Source of the DNA: Arabidopsis thaliana
Lineage: Eukaryota > Streptophyta > Magnoliopsida > Brassicales > Brassicaceae
Direction: 5' to 3'
Assembly: GCF_000001735.4 (NCBI RefSeq)
Contig: NC_003070.9
Coordinates: 248,001 to 312,000, forward strand
Length of the DNA stretch: 64,000 bases
Below the pieces are notes generated by a model. It worked only from the letters and a program-made list of their open reading frames with translations. It ran no database searches and was not told the origin of the DNA. Position 1 is the stretch's first letter, and the number at the start of each line of letters is the position of its first letter. Of this stretch, positions 49,724-61,347 are shown piece by piece. The position numbers and the translations under genes were made by a program.

Positions 49724-50716
49724 CGTTTAAGCTCACAAGAAACCTTTTATTTTAACACCAAATTAGGTTTGAGGTAACCATATCCAAAAAAGTCAAAACA
49801 AAGAAAACCCGATTTTTTATTAGTCAGTTCACAACAAAATCTCATCTTAGTCGAGCAAAGATGGTACTTTTGTAATAAGATTTTCAGAGTCTAAGAAGAA
49901 GCCCTAACATTTCTACCCAAAGTGATAATCAGCTTTGCAAACACATATTCATTGCAATTTCATAAGGCAAACAAAGGATAAAAGCAATTTGAGATCCAAG
50001 TAAATACTTTACCTTTACGAATATTCTCGTACGAGCTCGGAGAAGATAAACAGAGTTCGCCTGAAAAACAGAGTAAGCCTTCTCCGATAAGAGCAATTAA
50101 GGACATATTGTCCAGACTAGTAAACTCCTTGTGCCAAATGAAGCCGCCAGACGAACGCACCGTGATCTATTTCTGACCGTTGATTACGTTGACCCAACAA
50201 AATTATCACTAAATATCTCTATCGTTCTTTTTTTTGTGTGTGTGTGTGTGTGTGTTATTATTATGTTTCCTAGCAACAAGATAGACCTAAAAAAAAAAAG
50301 TTAAAATATAGTGTGAGATAATTATTATCTAGTGGCAAAATTGTTCTATTAAGCACATCGATTACGACTTTGTGAAATAAACTTGGGAGTTTCACAACTG
50401 ATATTTGTCTCCTTAATTAATTTTGATAAACAGAATCATATTACGTTCATGGGCCTGTATTTTTTTTGTTAAGGTCATGGGCCTGTATTTAATAGTTGGC
50501 CACATAAATTATCTGGGAATAAACCTAGTTGACTACTGAAAGATATTCAACTTCATGGGCCTGTTTAATATAAAGCCCATATTTATCAGCTTCAGAGAAA
50601 CAGCCCAAAGAACACTTTTTAATTACTAGTAAAGTTTAACTAACGGTTAATAAACTTACATCAGACAATATTACACTTTTTATCTTGGCTGCTTCAATGT
50701 CTCCGCATCGTTCGTT
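49724..50716 (-). promoter_or_regulatory. PEX11C promoter region with three site II repeats and a GT microsatellite
   Basis: About 1 kb between PEX11C (start at left) and the ARM gene (3' end at right), so it holds the PEX11C promoter and leader. A (GT) tract of about 11 units lies at about 50235-50256. TCATGGGCCTGT occurs three times (50447, 50475, 50553), each containing a TGGGCC site II motif; the third lacks the following ATTT. Confidence 0.55.
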
Positions 50717-52441
50717 TTACCGGTGAAAGAAGCTTCTTAGCTTTCCTCTTTCAAGCTTCTCGAGAAGCTTATCGGCGCCCATTACTTCCATCTCCGACAG
50801 CTTCTTCAGATACCCTATTGCTCCGTACGACACCATCATTTTCTTACTCTTCTCGCTTCCCGACATCCCCAACAGCCCCGCCACGGCGTACTTCTTCGCC
50901 GTGTTTCCAGGGTTTGAATCCAATAACATCACCAAATTCGTCAGAACGCTCTTCCCGTCTTTCTTCAGTTCCCGTCGAATCCTTCCTTCCGCTACCAATC
51001 CAGCGATCGCCTGAGCCGCCGCTTCTCGACATCCGTTTGACTTCGATTCCAGAAGTTTCACGATCTCCGGGATGCAACCGGATTCTCCCACTAGCCTTTT
51101 CGTCTCCGGCGAGCAAGCGAAACGGCAAATAGCCGATGCTGCTGCTTGTTGCGCGCCTAAAGATCCTGACTTGAGTACATGCCTCAATCGTGGAAGCAAA
51201 TTGAGAGCCACCCATATCTCTGGATTCACCGACGGGATTAGATTTCTCAGTGCCGTTACCGCCGGTTGTTGCGGCAACGGACCGTCGAGATAAGCCAAGA
51301 GACTCGGAACTCCGCCTTCTGAGACAATGGCTTCACGTAGAGCGTCGCTCGCTGCAGTGAGATTCTGCAAACACTCGGCCATGTGTTCTCTTGATCCTAA
51401 CAATATCCCATGGTTTAGAAGATCGATCGAGACTCTAATTATTCCTTCTTCCGCAAGCAATTGTCTCAGCTCTGAAACTGCTGACATGTTCTTCAGAGCA
51501 GCTGCAGACGCAGCTTGTGACACAGAATCCCCTGTTTTACAGAGATCTATAAGCGGTGTGATTCCGCCGTGTCCTGCGATTTCCCGTGCGTTTTCCTCTG
51601 TCATGGACAGTCTCTGGATCGCAATCGCAGCTTTTTCTTTGGTTTCAAGACTCCCTGATTCGATTAGTCTCACTAACGGAGGCAATACACCTTCGGAGAT
51701 AAGCCATTCGTCGCAGTGTCCTGATTCTGCTAATACACTGATCAGATTCACCGCTTTCTCTCTGATTCTTGTCGAAGTTGCTGTTAGCAGCTGAACTAAA
51801 GCTGCAACGTTGGCTCGTCCGATCAAAGGCATAAGAACCATCTTTTCATCTTCTTGCATTGCACCAAGGAGGCTTTCGAGAGCATTGTGTTTTGATTCCA
51901 AGTGACCGATCTGTAGCCTCGCTAGAAGTTCTTTTAAACTGGAAATTTTGGGTGTTTCCGATGAACTTGAAATGTAAAGAGGTAACGTAGCTTCACCGAG
52001 AACGCCGGTCTTGATCAAAACCCCACAGTCTCTTAGATTCAAATCCAGTTTTCCGGATAAAGAATCTAGATCGCTCTGCATACGCAGCTTCCCTTCATAC
52101 TTGTCAGTTGAACACTGCTCTGCAAGCTCTATCACTTCACTAAGCGTCTTAGCCACAGATTGCAACTGCTCGTTGCAGAGCTTGTTCTTGGAGAAGCAAG
52201 GGTGGCTTGAGAGGTCAGATAAACAAGCTGGTATCTGTTCGATCTTCGAGATGATCGTCTTCCATCTTCCTGTAAACTTCTTAACCGTTTTTGCCTTGCT
52301 GAGGACGGATGGTATTAGCGAGTTGACGCGCGATAGCCATTCTTCTACTGATTGTTTATCCATGATCATCTGGTTAACTTGCTGCTCTTCTGCCATGGCT
52401 CCAAATTTTCCCATGGTTCCCAATTCTGCCATTGTTCCCAT
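50717..52441 (-). CDS. ARM-repeat protein, intronless coding region
   Basis: A 574-codon uninterrupted ORF with strong armadillo repeats: ALVQLLTATSTRIREKAVNL, LPPLVRLIESGSLETKEKAA, ITPLIDLCKTGDSVSQAASA, GVPSLLAYLDGPLPQQPAVT, IPEIVKLLESKSNGCREAAA. The N-terminal 150 residues form a separate helical domain (VEEWLSRVNSLIPSVLSKAK, CNEQLQSVAKTLSEVIELAE). There is no U-box, so it is not a PUB-ARM ligase; it belongs to the plant ARM-only group. The start is ambiguous because MGTMAELGTMGKFGAMAEEQ has Met at 1, 4, 10 and 16; I used the first. The C-terminus is basic (LERGKLRSFFHR). Position fits At1g01830. Confidence 0.9.
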   Translation of the reverse strand: MGTMAELGTMGKFGAMAEEQQVNQMIMDKQSVEEWLSRVNSLIPSVLSKAKTVKKFTGRWKTIISKIEQIPACLSDLSSHPCFSKNKLCNEQLQSVAKTLSEVIELAEQCSTDKYEGKLRMQSDLDSLSGKLDLNLRDCGVLIKTGVLGEATLPLYISSSSETPKISSLKELLARLQIGHLESKHNALESLLGAMQEDEKMVLMPLIGRANVAALVQLLTATSTRIREKAVNLISVLAESGHCDEWLISEGVLPPLVRLIESGSLETKEKAAIAIQRLSMTEENAREIAGHGGITPLIDLCKTGDSVSQAASAAALKNMSAVSELRQLLAEEGIIRVSIDLLNHGILLGSREHMAECLQNLTAASDALREAIVSEGGVPSLLAYLDGPLPQQPAVTALRNLIPSVNPEIWVALNLLPRLRHVLKSGSLGAQQAAASAICRFACSPETKRLVGESGCIPEIVKLLESKSNGCREAAAQAIAGLVAEGRIRRELKKDGKSVLTNLVMLLDSNPGNTAKKYAVAGLLGMSGSEKSKKMMVSYGAIGYLKKLSEMEVMGADKLLEKLERGKLRSFFHR

Positions 52442-54200
52442 TGGACAAAAAAGAAAGAAGAAAATTCACAGCTTCTTATGCTATTTGAACATTCATCTTC
52501 TGTGTTTTTGAAAACCTGAAGAGAAAAATCAAAACTTTACAACCTTATATACATGTCTGAGCCATGATTTTCCAAGTCTATAGGGAAACAAAAGAACTTT
52601 ACCTCATCTGAAATTGAATTGTAGCCAGATTTCTCTAGCTCGATCAATGATTGGTCGACTCCAACCTGCAATGAAAGACGAAGAGAAGAATAAAAACTTT
52701 TTGAGCTTTTACATGTCTAGTGAGAAACATAAAGAAAAGCCAAAACCTTACCTTGTCTCCTTGTTCCTTTTAACTTCACTTGGAGAAAAAATATCCAAAA
52801 TGTTCCCCAGTTCTTTATGTTCCTCACTGACAAATTCAGATCACAAATGCTGATTAACTGTACTTGGAGATTAATAAAGATCAAAACTTTATGGAAGACA
52901 CTAGTGAGTAGAAGACAAAAAAAAATAAGTATAGATGAAAACAACATCTAACTAATAATACACACAAGCCATTGCTTAAGAAAAGAAGGAAGTTTCCACA
53001 CGACATATCATTTCGAGTGGTTTCTAGATGCATATCCATTAAATGCTTCTCCCTAATATATCATATGAATAACACATCAAACTCATTAACAGCCACGTAT
53101 TATACTCACCCTCCATGAACAATCATTGTCAATGCAAAAAACTTTTCAAAACTCGTAAAGGTTAGTTTCGTGATTGGTGAAAGTTTTCTTAAAAAGGGGA
53201 AACACAAGCTGTAATTTTCTGATCAGAATGATTCAATGTGTTGATAGTAACAGAAAGGAAAAATCTGGCTGCGGATAAAAGTTAACTTGCAGACTTTTCT
53301 TTGAAGAGAAGTCAATAGGAAGTCTCTGTCTCTCTATTCATTAGACCACAAACACAAGTTGTAACTTGTAAGCACCAATGTGAGGAAGTTAGATACTGAG
53401 TGATCTAATAAATATTGAAATTAGCCCAAAATTTAGTAGTAATCTTTAGTGGATGATCTAAAGATAGATTTTGTGTACAGTTTATACCTTCAATCTAGTA
53501 GTTGACTTGAGTGTGAAAATGGTTGCATCCAGCCAAAATTTGATCTGTGAAATTACGAGAGATTCAGTAAGTATACACACGTAGAGGTTAAGCAAGATTT
53601 TACAGAATTATGCAGTATGATCTTTAGGCGAGTCACTGAGAGAAACACACTCAAAACAAAAATAAACTTGTGACTATGAATCTAATTCAAAAACGGAAGA
53701 TCGGAAAGGAGATATAGGGGAAAGTATTGATCTTCATAATTAAACAAAAGAATCACAGAAGAAAAATCACTCAATTGTCTCTGTCGACTAAAAAGCAATT
53801 ATAAGTTAGAGATGACAACTTTAGCTTTATTTTTCTAGTGAATACAAACATCAACCGTAAAGAACCAACCTTTTAAGATTCAGAATCTTAAAATAATTTT
53901 CATCTTTTGTTTACGAAAATCAAAAAGACAAAAAAAAAAAAAAAAAAAAAACTGAGGGATCGGAAATTTGAACTTTTTATTCTGAATCAAAAGGAAGTAG
54001 AAAAATTACAGTGATACAAGAGAAGATAATTTGGATGGAATACTCACACTTACCCAGAAACCAAGTTTGTTGTGTAATGAGAAGAGAAACTAAAGCGGAG
54101 GAGCTGTTGACAAAGCTGCTGAGTGCTGACTTCTCTCTTCCTCAAACTCAAACTGTTCCTCTCAGAATAAATATTTGAAAATTTTCAAATATCTCAACAC
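52442..54200 (-). other. Probable long 5' leader with intron(s) of the ARM gene
   Basis: Just upstream of the ATG the minus strand has an acceptor (TCTTCAG|GTTTTC, boundary 52515/52516). A strong donor GG|GTAAGT lies at 54052-54054, preceded by a purine/pyrimidine-rich leader and promoter-like sequence to about 54180. This suggests a 5'-UTR intron of up to 1.5 kb, possibly with extra leader exons. An A run of about 20 lies near 53931-53951. No coding ORF was found inside. Confidence 0.5.
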
Positions 54201-55649
54201 GATTTAGAGAGAGAAAGGGAATGAGAGAGATAACTAGGACAGAGGACAAAAACTAAAGACAACTTCGATCAAATCCCGATTCTTTAATGATAATAGTATT
54301 TTTTTTTAAAATATCCGTATTTATGTATTAGATGATTTACTTTCTCGAAACAGTTGACAAAATTATATAAAAAAAGAAGAAGATACAACAGTGTCACTGA
54401 GATTCGAAAAAGAAGCCCTACGGTACGATCTACGAGTTTTCTCTTAAAAGTGCTAACTTCCCTTGGGATCCGACGGCTGCGATCCATCTTACTACATTCA
54501 ATTTTGACCGTTAGATCTTGTTTTGTTTCATAACGTTACACTCTGTTACTGACGTGTCTTGTTGTACGACCGTCGATCCGGTTAAACTCACAAGATTTCT
54601 TTTTACCGGCCCATTACGTGGCCACTGTGCCACGTGTTGTGTAGAATTTTGAATCTGAATGAATACTTTATGAGTTTATTTTACACTATTGTGCTTCTAC
54701 TTTAGTGATATTACAAAACTGCCAGGCATAGAGAGAGCCTGTGTGAGTCGCGTGAGCTATCTATGCCTTTGGCCCACTTCTTTACGTCCATTTGCTCTAT
54801 TTAATAAATTCATTAAATTGTTTCTTTTTTCTTTCTTTTTTTCTGGAATAGGAATAAACTAAAACTCTTACCTAATACTATAACAATATAATTATTTGAA
54901 CATGTTGCTTCACATGACAAATGATTCATTATTCTCGTCGTATTTGACCACAACATTTTTAATTATGTTAACAAGTAACAACCATGAGGGGATGCATGAA
55001 TTGAATATCCTTTAACTGGTGGTGTTATCGGACAAACAATAATTTGAATTTAATTTGGCCATGTGATGTCTTGTTTACACTACTCATCGTTATTTTAAGA
55101 TGGGACATTAAATGCGAAAATCTACTCTTGTCTTCCTCTCTCACACAAACAAACCCAAAGGACACTTTATTCATTATAAAGATAAACGAAAATAAAAAGT
55201 ACACATGCAAATGTAAATGATTAGATAAAGGCATAGATATATTCATAACCTTTCAACCTTATGAGTTATCATGAAAGACCATATACAGTACTATAATACA
55301 AAAATATGTTAACTTTTTCGTTGTCAACAAATCATGAATTTGTAAATTACTTGTTGACAAGAATGGGTTTGTGCGTCTTGAATTGCAAAAAAAATTGAAG
55401 ACCCTCTTTAGTTTCATTAAAAGAAGGCCTAATAATTACCAATTTCGAGTAGTCTTATTAAAGCCCAATTAATAAATTAAAGGCCCAAAATTAAAAGCAG
55501 TATTTTACATACACATCGTGAGTCTATTCCTCCGACGACCAAACCGTGCTCCTCGCTGTGACTGGTAATAACACAAAATACCTGGAGAAATAGATTATCC
55601 ATAGAAAGCGAAAGCGAAAGAGAGAGAGAGAGAGTGTGTGTGTAAGAAT
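54201..55649. other. Intergenic, ARM gene promoter to the 152-aa gene
   Basis: About 1.45 kb between divergent genes. CACGTG at about 54631 and TTACGTGG at about 54615 are ACGT-core elements. A GGCCCA site II motif lies near 55481 and GA/GT microsatellites (AGAGAGAGAGAGAG, GTGTGTGTGT) at 55619-55642 in the leader of the next gene. No additional gene is supported. Confidence 0.45.
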
Positions 55650-56108
55650 ATGGCAAGTATAGAGCAAGTAGCTGAGCTGATATCATCGCTGGAGCAAGCA
55701 ACTTTAATGGCACAGCAAATCGGAACCACCGTTGGACAGAACCAGTTACTCCAAATTTCCTCTCTCCGCATAGCCCACCAACGCCTCTCTGCCTTCCTAG
55801 CCTCCATACCAACGGCGGAAGCTGAGAAATCTTTCTCCTCCGTGGAGCCGATGCAATTAGGAGAAGAAGAGAAAGGAGAGGCTGAGCCTGCTGAAGAGGA
55901 GAGATACTCGGCGATAGAGAAGGTGGAGGAGAAGATGAGAGAGTGTTTCATTAGAAACAAGAGACTCAAGCGGCCACTGTCTCCCTCGTCGGCTGTGGTG
56001 GAGACTTCGGCGACGGAAGAGAGGAGTGGCCGTGATTATGGGTTTGATTCCGACCCACATGCCACCAAGTTGAGAGCTTTGGATCTTATCTACCAGTTTC
56101 ATGCTTGA
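55650..56108 (+). CDS. 152-aa uncharacterised protein
   Basis: Intronless ORF from ATG 55650 (MASIEQVAELISSLEQATLM). The N-terminal half is helical (SLEQATLMAQQIGTT; LLQISSLRIAHQRLSAFLAS), the middle is acidic (LGEEEKGEAEPAEEERYSAI) and the C-terminal third includes a basic patch (RNKRLKRPLSPSSA) that could be a nuclear localisation signal; it ends LRALDLIYQFHA. I do not recognise the family with confidence. Position fits At1g01840. Codon use is ordinary for the window. Confidence 0.75.
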   Translation: MASIEQVAELISSLEQATLMAQQIGTTVGQNQLLQISSLRIAHQRLSAFLASIPTAEAEKSFSSVEPMQLGEEEKGEAEPAEEERYSAIEKVEEKMRECFIRNKRLKRPLSPSSAVVETSATEERSGRDYGFDSDPHATKLRALDLIYQFHA

Positions 56109-56438
56109 TTTTATAAATTGTAGATTTCCAGTAGAGAGATTCTTTTGTGATTGTAAAGACTATTTGTCGGTTTGGTATTACAAAATCAACAATTTACAAA
56201 GATCATCTCATAGACAGAAAAATTCTAACAATAACAAACCAGATTGGGACTGTATTCTACTTACTCCCTGATTCCTGACTGTATGGATATTGGTCACATT
56301 CGTCTTTCGGCAATCAACAGCTTGCACTGCAACGTTGTATCTTCCTCGTCTTGTTGCCGTCACTGTTCTGTTTTCAGGTGGCTTCGTATAACTCTAAAGC
56401 CGACAAAACATGGATACTGATGGTCCTTCTCGTTGGTC
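56109..56438. other. Convergent 3' region
   Basis: 330 bp between the stops of the 152-aa gene (plus) and PFC1 (minus). Only 3' UTR sequence is expected; nothing else is seen. Confidence 0.5.
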
Positions 56439-58275
56439 TTATTCTCTGGCGATTACGTTATGCAACTTGACAAAGTCATCCAAGGTAAGCTCTTCAGGCC
56501 TTGACTGCAGCAAGGTAGTAGAACAAATATATATGACTCAAGGTTACAAGAATCGTTTCTCTAAGAAGCCGGTTTCAAGATAGGAAATTCCTCTTATGGA
56601 CTTGTGGTAATTGATATGATCTTAGAACGAGCTAAGATTCTCGTGTAAACTGCTGCTACCCAAGACCTCATATAAGACATGAGAGAGATTACTCACAGTG
56701 GCTGGAAGACCAGCAACTCCTAGTGCTTTTTCGATATCAGGAGATGATGATATGTGCTGGAGGGACTTTCTCAACATTTTCCTCTTCCCATTGAATGCAG
56801 AATTCACCTGCTTAGGAATTCGATTCAGATGTTTTCTTGTTAAAAATCTAAGAAATAGTCTGAAGCAAGTTTTAGCTACCAAAGAGAAGAAATTTTTGGT
56901 GGAGGAAACATCAGGATAGTCCCTCGGATGCTTCAGCTTGAATGTTACGACAGCAGCATCAACCTGTAAAGAAGCATAATCATATTTCTGTAATGGTATC
57001 AAAATTTAGTTATGATGAAAGTTTGAAGAATCAAAACCTTGGGCTGAGGGAAGAAGTTTTCCCTAGGAACTCTGAAATTGTATTCCGGTTCTTGAAACAA
57101 AGGAGCAAAACTACATTGACGAATTGCAATACATATAAAGAGTTAAAATGTCAATAATGGAACAAGTACGTACCAGAATAGAAGTTGATCAAAATGTTGA
57201 TGGGACGGTATTCAGATGTTCGCAGTGCTGGTTCAACCAATCGCAATGCTGCCTCGTCCTAAGATTAGCCAAATGTTTTTTGTCACAATTGAATATATAA
57301 GCATTTGGGATCATAATACTCTAAAAACAAGTAATGAATGGTTAACCTGGAGTAAGAGAACAACTTTTGAGAAGATATCACCCATAGGAAGTAGAAGCTT
57401 CACAACATCAGTACTTATATTGAAAGGTAAATTGGAAACAACCTGCATTAACATACAATTCCATTGTGTAAATAATGAATTGAGAAAGATGTGGTTCCTG
57501 GTGCTGAGTTAGTAATAAAATGTACCAAAAGAGAAACTAGAGTGACCTTTGCAAGAGCAGAATCTGGATGTGATAACCTTCTAGTCTCTAAAATGGAGAG
57601 CATGTGAGAACGGATGTGACACTTGACAAAATCCTCTTGCAAAACCTTGAACTTGTCAGAACCAGCAAATCGTTCGCTCACCAAATCAACCATATGAGGA
57701 TCCTAAAAGATGAAGTTGCAAAATCAGAATCGACCATTTTGCTATACAAAACAAAGGGTGCTTGAATTGATATAGCAAGCAAACCTTTTCGATGGCAAGA
57801 ACTGTAGCACCTAAATTGATAAGGACATTGGTTAAAGAACCAGTCCCAGGACCAATCTCTAATACAAAATCTCCTTCTTTCACATCAGCCGCAGAGGCTA
57901 GCTGGTCGTTGATGTCCGAATTCAACATGTAATGCTGTGACAGACAATTCAAACCATTCTCTACTTAATGGGTGTTCGACCATTTGTCTCAAACAAAGCT
58001 GAGGATTTTAAGCTATGTGGTCTACGAGTGGATTGTGAGAGAACCTGGCCGAGGGACTTTCTGGGAAACCGACCACGAGAATTGAGTGATTTGAGGGTTG
58101 AGTGGTAATCATCTGGGCTGCTCTTGCCGCATGACACCTTCACGGTCCTCCGTCGTGATAACGCGGCAGATATTTCCCCCAACAGAAGCTTTGACGGCGA
58201 ATTGTCTCCGCATGTCCATGACGGCGACAGAGAGTTGCAGTTGATGGTGGCTGATGTTATTACCGCATTCATCAT
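56439..58275 (-). CDS. PFC1: PFC1 (PALEFACE1), chloroplast 16S rRNA dimethyladenosine transferase
   Basis: KsgA/Dim1-type methyltransferase that dimethylates two adenosines near the 3' end of plastid 16S rRNA; needed for chloroplast development in the cold. The start ATG is at 58275 (MMNAVITSATINCNSLSPSW); the second ATG at 58272 is a close alternative. Residues 1 to about 65 form a Ser-rich transit peptide. Methyltransferase motifs: HYMLNSDINDQLASAADVKE, then motif I FVLEIGPGTGSLT, VLAIEKDPHMVDLVSERF, the catalytic NLPF (VVSNLPFNISTDVV) where bacteria usually have NLPY, and VPRENFFPQPKVDAAVV. The C-terminal helical domain ends DDFVKLHNVIARE. Position fits At1g01860. Confidence 0.95.
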
Positions 58276-58383
58276 TTCCGATAAGACCAATAAACTTCTT
58301 CTGCTCTCTCTACTAATGGAATCAGTTTTTGTTTTAGAATAACAGTAACGTTATATTACGTATCTCTATAGATAATGCCACAA

Positions 58384-58456
58384 GGTGCTGTGGTGTAGTG
58401 GTTATCACGTTTGCCTTACACGCAAAAGGTCTCCAGTTCGATCCTGGGCAGCACCA
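58384..58456 (+). tRNA. tRNA-Val (anticodon UAC)
   Basis: 73-nt intronless cloverleaf. The acceptor stem GGTGCTG (58384-58390) pairs with CAGCACC (58449-58455), discriminator A at 58456. The D arm is TGGTGTAGTGGTTATCAC, and the anticodon stem TTTGC/GCAAA encloses the loop CTTACAC, with anticodon TAC. The T arm contains GTTCGATCC. It sits in the 280-bp gap between the PFC1 start and the GEN1 stop. Confidence 0.95.
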
Positions 58457-58557
58457 ATTGTGTTTTGCAATTTTTTAATAAGAAAAATGCAAACTTCCTT
58501 TTTTCTTTTTTATATACAGACCAAAAAATTGGTATGATTTACTCAAGAATGATTGTT

Positions 58558-60991
58558 CTATCCAAACAAGAGACGACGCCTGACCGACTTTGTAAGGTTA
58601 CTACTACTAGTAGAAGTTGCCTGTCTCTTCTTTTCCGCAGAAGCTTTTGAACTCCCGCCTGTCTCTATACTTTGACCTGCTGCTGCTTTCTTCGCTGAAC
58701 GGTAGAAATCGGTAATGCTTCTTTGTACACCCATTGTTGTTGCTCTTGGTGTTGCTGTTTCTTCTTCAGAAACATTCTTCTTTTTCGACTCTCTCAGTTT
58801 CTGAGAGTTTTAACAAACATAAACAGTCAAGGCTAAGGGAAGAAAAGGCATCTCATAGAGATAGCGAGAGACTGAGAGATCCAATGTATTACCTTCTCAT
58901 GTAGAAAATGCTCTGTTTCATCAGGGAAAGCAGACTGAACAAGTCCTATGCATTCATCAGTTAGCAAGAAGCAGTCACCATTATCATTTTGCACCTGAGG
59001 TTCATTTAAACCATCCAACGGATCAACAGACTCTTCTTCTTCTTCCAATACAACAATTGATTCTTCTGGCTCGCTGTGACTATGACTATAACCACTTGTA
59101 GATTTGGGTTTTCTCCACCTTATTACAAAGGACTGATGCCCATATCTAGTTTTTATGCACTTGATTGAATGAAATTCGTATTGATCACACAACAAAGCGT
59201 ATCCTGTGTTGTTTCTTGCCTTTTCTCTCAGATAAATGGTCGACAGCATCGGAAGCAACATTTTTCTAACATAAGATGGGTCCCAGTGCAGTTTGAAAAC
59301 CATGAGATCCACTAGCATTCCAGTATCAGGAGTTCCCCAAGACATTGACGATCCATCTCCTGCTTCAGAGGTGCATAAACATTAGGATTCAGAACAATGA
59401 TCATGCAATACGGACACGAAGTCATAAAGTCAGTGCAAACCTGTCATCAAACCATCGGATAGATAAAGTTCAATAATCTTTCTGTTGGGAAACTCTGGCG
59501 CTAGAGCAATCTTATCGCAGACTTTGATCCACCAATCATTGGTTTTCTTTTGTTCCCTTAAATCTCGATCCTTGGAACAAAAGGAGCATTCACATCTAAA
59601 CCCTAATGGTTTTTTAATGCAACCACTATCACAACCGCAGTGCTCACAAGAGGACTTAAAATGAGTTCTCTTGCTGCCCAGGTGTCCACAACGGGAACAG
59701 TGAGGAGATCTTTTTTTCATCTCTGAGCGGAATTCTTCACCATCATCCCCGGATTTGATTCCACCAGGAACTGCAGGTTGCAACCCATTTCCAATGTCCT
59801 GTAGTCTGCACGAAAATATATATCCCAACACATTCAAGAAAATGACAAGTCACCAAAAAGCAGAGACAAAAAGCTTATGGATTATAACCTTTCAAGTACT
59901 TGGTCTTCAGAAAACTCACGAACAATGCGCAGTGCTTTATCCACACCAATCCCAAGAACACCGCCTGAATCATAATCGTTTCCCACCAATAGAGAAATAG
60001 CAATCAAGTGTTTCCGCTTCAAACCGAGGCCAGACTCGATATGTGACATATGGTAGCATTCAAAAGGTTCCTGCACACAAGGAAATTAAGATGGTAAAGA
60101 GACGATAAGTGAGTCAGGGTAATACTCAGTTACAAATGAATACTTACTCTTGAATTAGGCTTGATGTCTTTGATCACGCACATAGCACCAAAAAGGAAAG
60201 CATCACTATCAGGAGTAATGCAAGCATCCACAAAACCTTGGCTGTTTAACTGTGCACAGAGAGCTTCAGCCTCACCATTAGCTTTCAGCACCGGAATACC
60301 GAGCAATTCGAGTAGCTCCTAGAGAACCAAAAAAAGTCATAAGAAAACAATGTGAAACAAAACAAGCATAAAGGTTTGAAGGGAAAGCCATCTTACCACA
60401 CATTCCCTAACCCATTCAGAAAACAGCTTGTTTCTCTCAACCGAGACACCATCTTTAATCACAGGTAGATTACAAGTATCAATTCCAGAAGAACGGAAAA
60501 ACCTGGAGATTCTCGCCTGAGATTTCAAAGGTGATGGTGTTCCATCAACCACAAAAACCGGGTACGCTCCAAACTGCAAAACCCTAAACCGCATTACAAT
60601 CATCTCCATAGAAAAAAATCAAGATTTTTCAATCAAGCGAAAACCTAAAAAATTCAAAAAAACCCGTAATCCACAGAAAAAAGGAACTTTTTTAGCCAAT
60701 GCCAAAAAAGGATTAAAGGAGACGAAATTGGGAAATTCAGTAGAAGCATAACAAGAGAGAAGAAGCGCGCAGCAATAAAAAAAAAAAAAATGGGACCTTT
60801 GAGAAGAGGTTGATAGTACGGAAGAAAGTGAGTCGGAGGTGAGGTTTAAGGACGAAACCCTTAACAGCGGTTTCATGCTGAACGATCCAGAAGGAGAGAT
60901 CAACAGCGACTCGTTTGTTTCTGAGAAAATCAAAGCCTTGTTGCTGAGCATATGGTCTCAGCAAATCCCAGAAATTGCCTCCCACACCCAT
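58558..60991 (-). CDS. GEN1: GEN1, Rad2/XPG-family Holliday-junction resolvase
   Basis: Cuts four-way DNA junctions symmetrically during recombination and replication repair in the nucleus. The start ATG is at 60991 (MGVGGNFWDLLRPYAQQQGF) and the stop TAG at 58558-58560 after KSVRRRLLFG. XPG-N: KRVAVDLSFWIVQHE, FGAYPVFVVDGTPSPLKSQA. XPG-I acidic residues: GEAEALCAQL and CITPDSDAFLFGA. A helix-hairpin-helix-like segment follows (VLGIGVDKALRIVREF), then a Cys-rich block (HCSRCGHLGSKR, SCEHCGCDSGC, CECSFCSKD) seen in plant members. The N-terminal Gly after Met is needed for junction binding in this family. The C-terminal tail contains QRSITDFY, a PIP-box match. Position fits At1g01880. Confidence 0.94.
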
Positions 60992-61274
60992 TCAATCAAA
61001 ATGCCGTAATAGCCTAGCGGAGCGGAGCGGAAGATCACAAACCGAAAAGCCTAAACCAGCAAAAGGCGAATTAAAAGAAAAGGAAGCCGAAGGATAGAAT
61101 CAATTTCTGACCGTTATGCGAGTCTTGTTGGACTCGCTTGTGTTGTGCCTATCTATTTATGGCATCGTCACATCACCCGCCACGGTTATGGGCCCAACAA
61201 TTAGCCCGGATGATATCTCTGTAGCCCATTAAGTCTATTAAGAAAAAATAAAATAAAAAACTATTTATACAGAT
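60992..61274. promoter_or_regulatory. GEN1 upstream region
   Basis: About 280 bp. It contains the GEN1 leader and two motifs near 61189-61227 (ATGGGCCCAAC, AGCCCATTAAG), of which the first includes a TGGGCC site II core. Confidence 0.45.
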
Positions 61275-61347
61275 CGCCCACCGTGGGGCTCGAACCCACG
61301 ACCACAAGGTTAAGAGCCTTGCGCTCTACCAACTGAGCTAGACGGGC
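61275..61347 (-). tRNA. tRNA-Lys (anticodon CUU)
   Basis: 73-nt intronless cloverleaf on the minus strand. The acceptor stem GCCCGTC pairs with GGTGGGC (two G-U pairs). The D arm is TAGCTCAGTTGGTAGAGC, the anticodon stem CAAGG/CCTTG encloses the loop CTCTTAA (anticodon CTT), and the T arm contains GGTTCGAGCC. Upstream of it (61348 onwards) is AT-rich with CAA-type start signals. Confidence 0.95.

Noticed and set aside
50818-51794. Plus-strand ORFs of 104 and 155 codons opposite the ARM gene
   Set aside because: Antisense shadows of a clearly coding minus-strand ORF.
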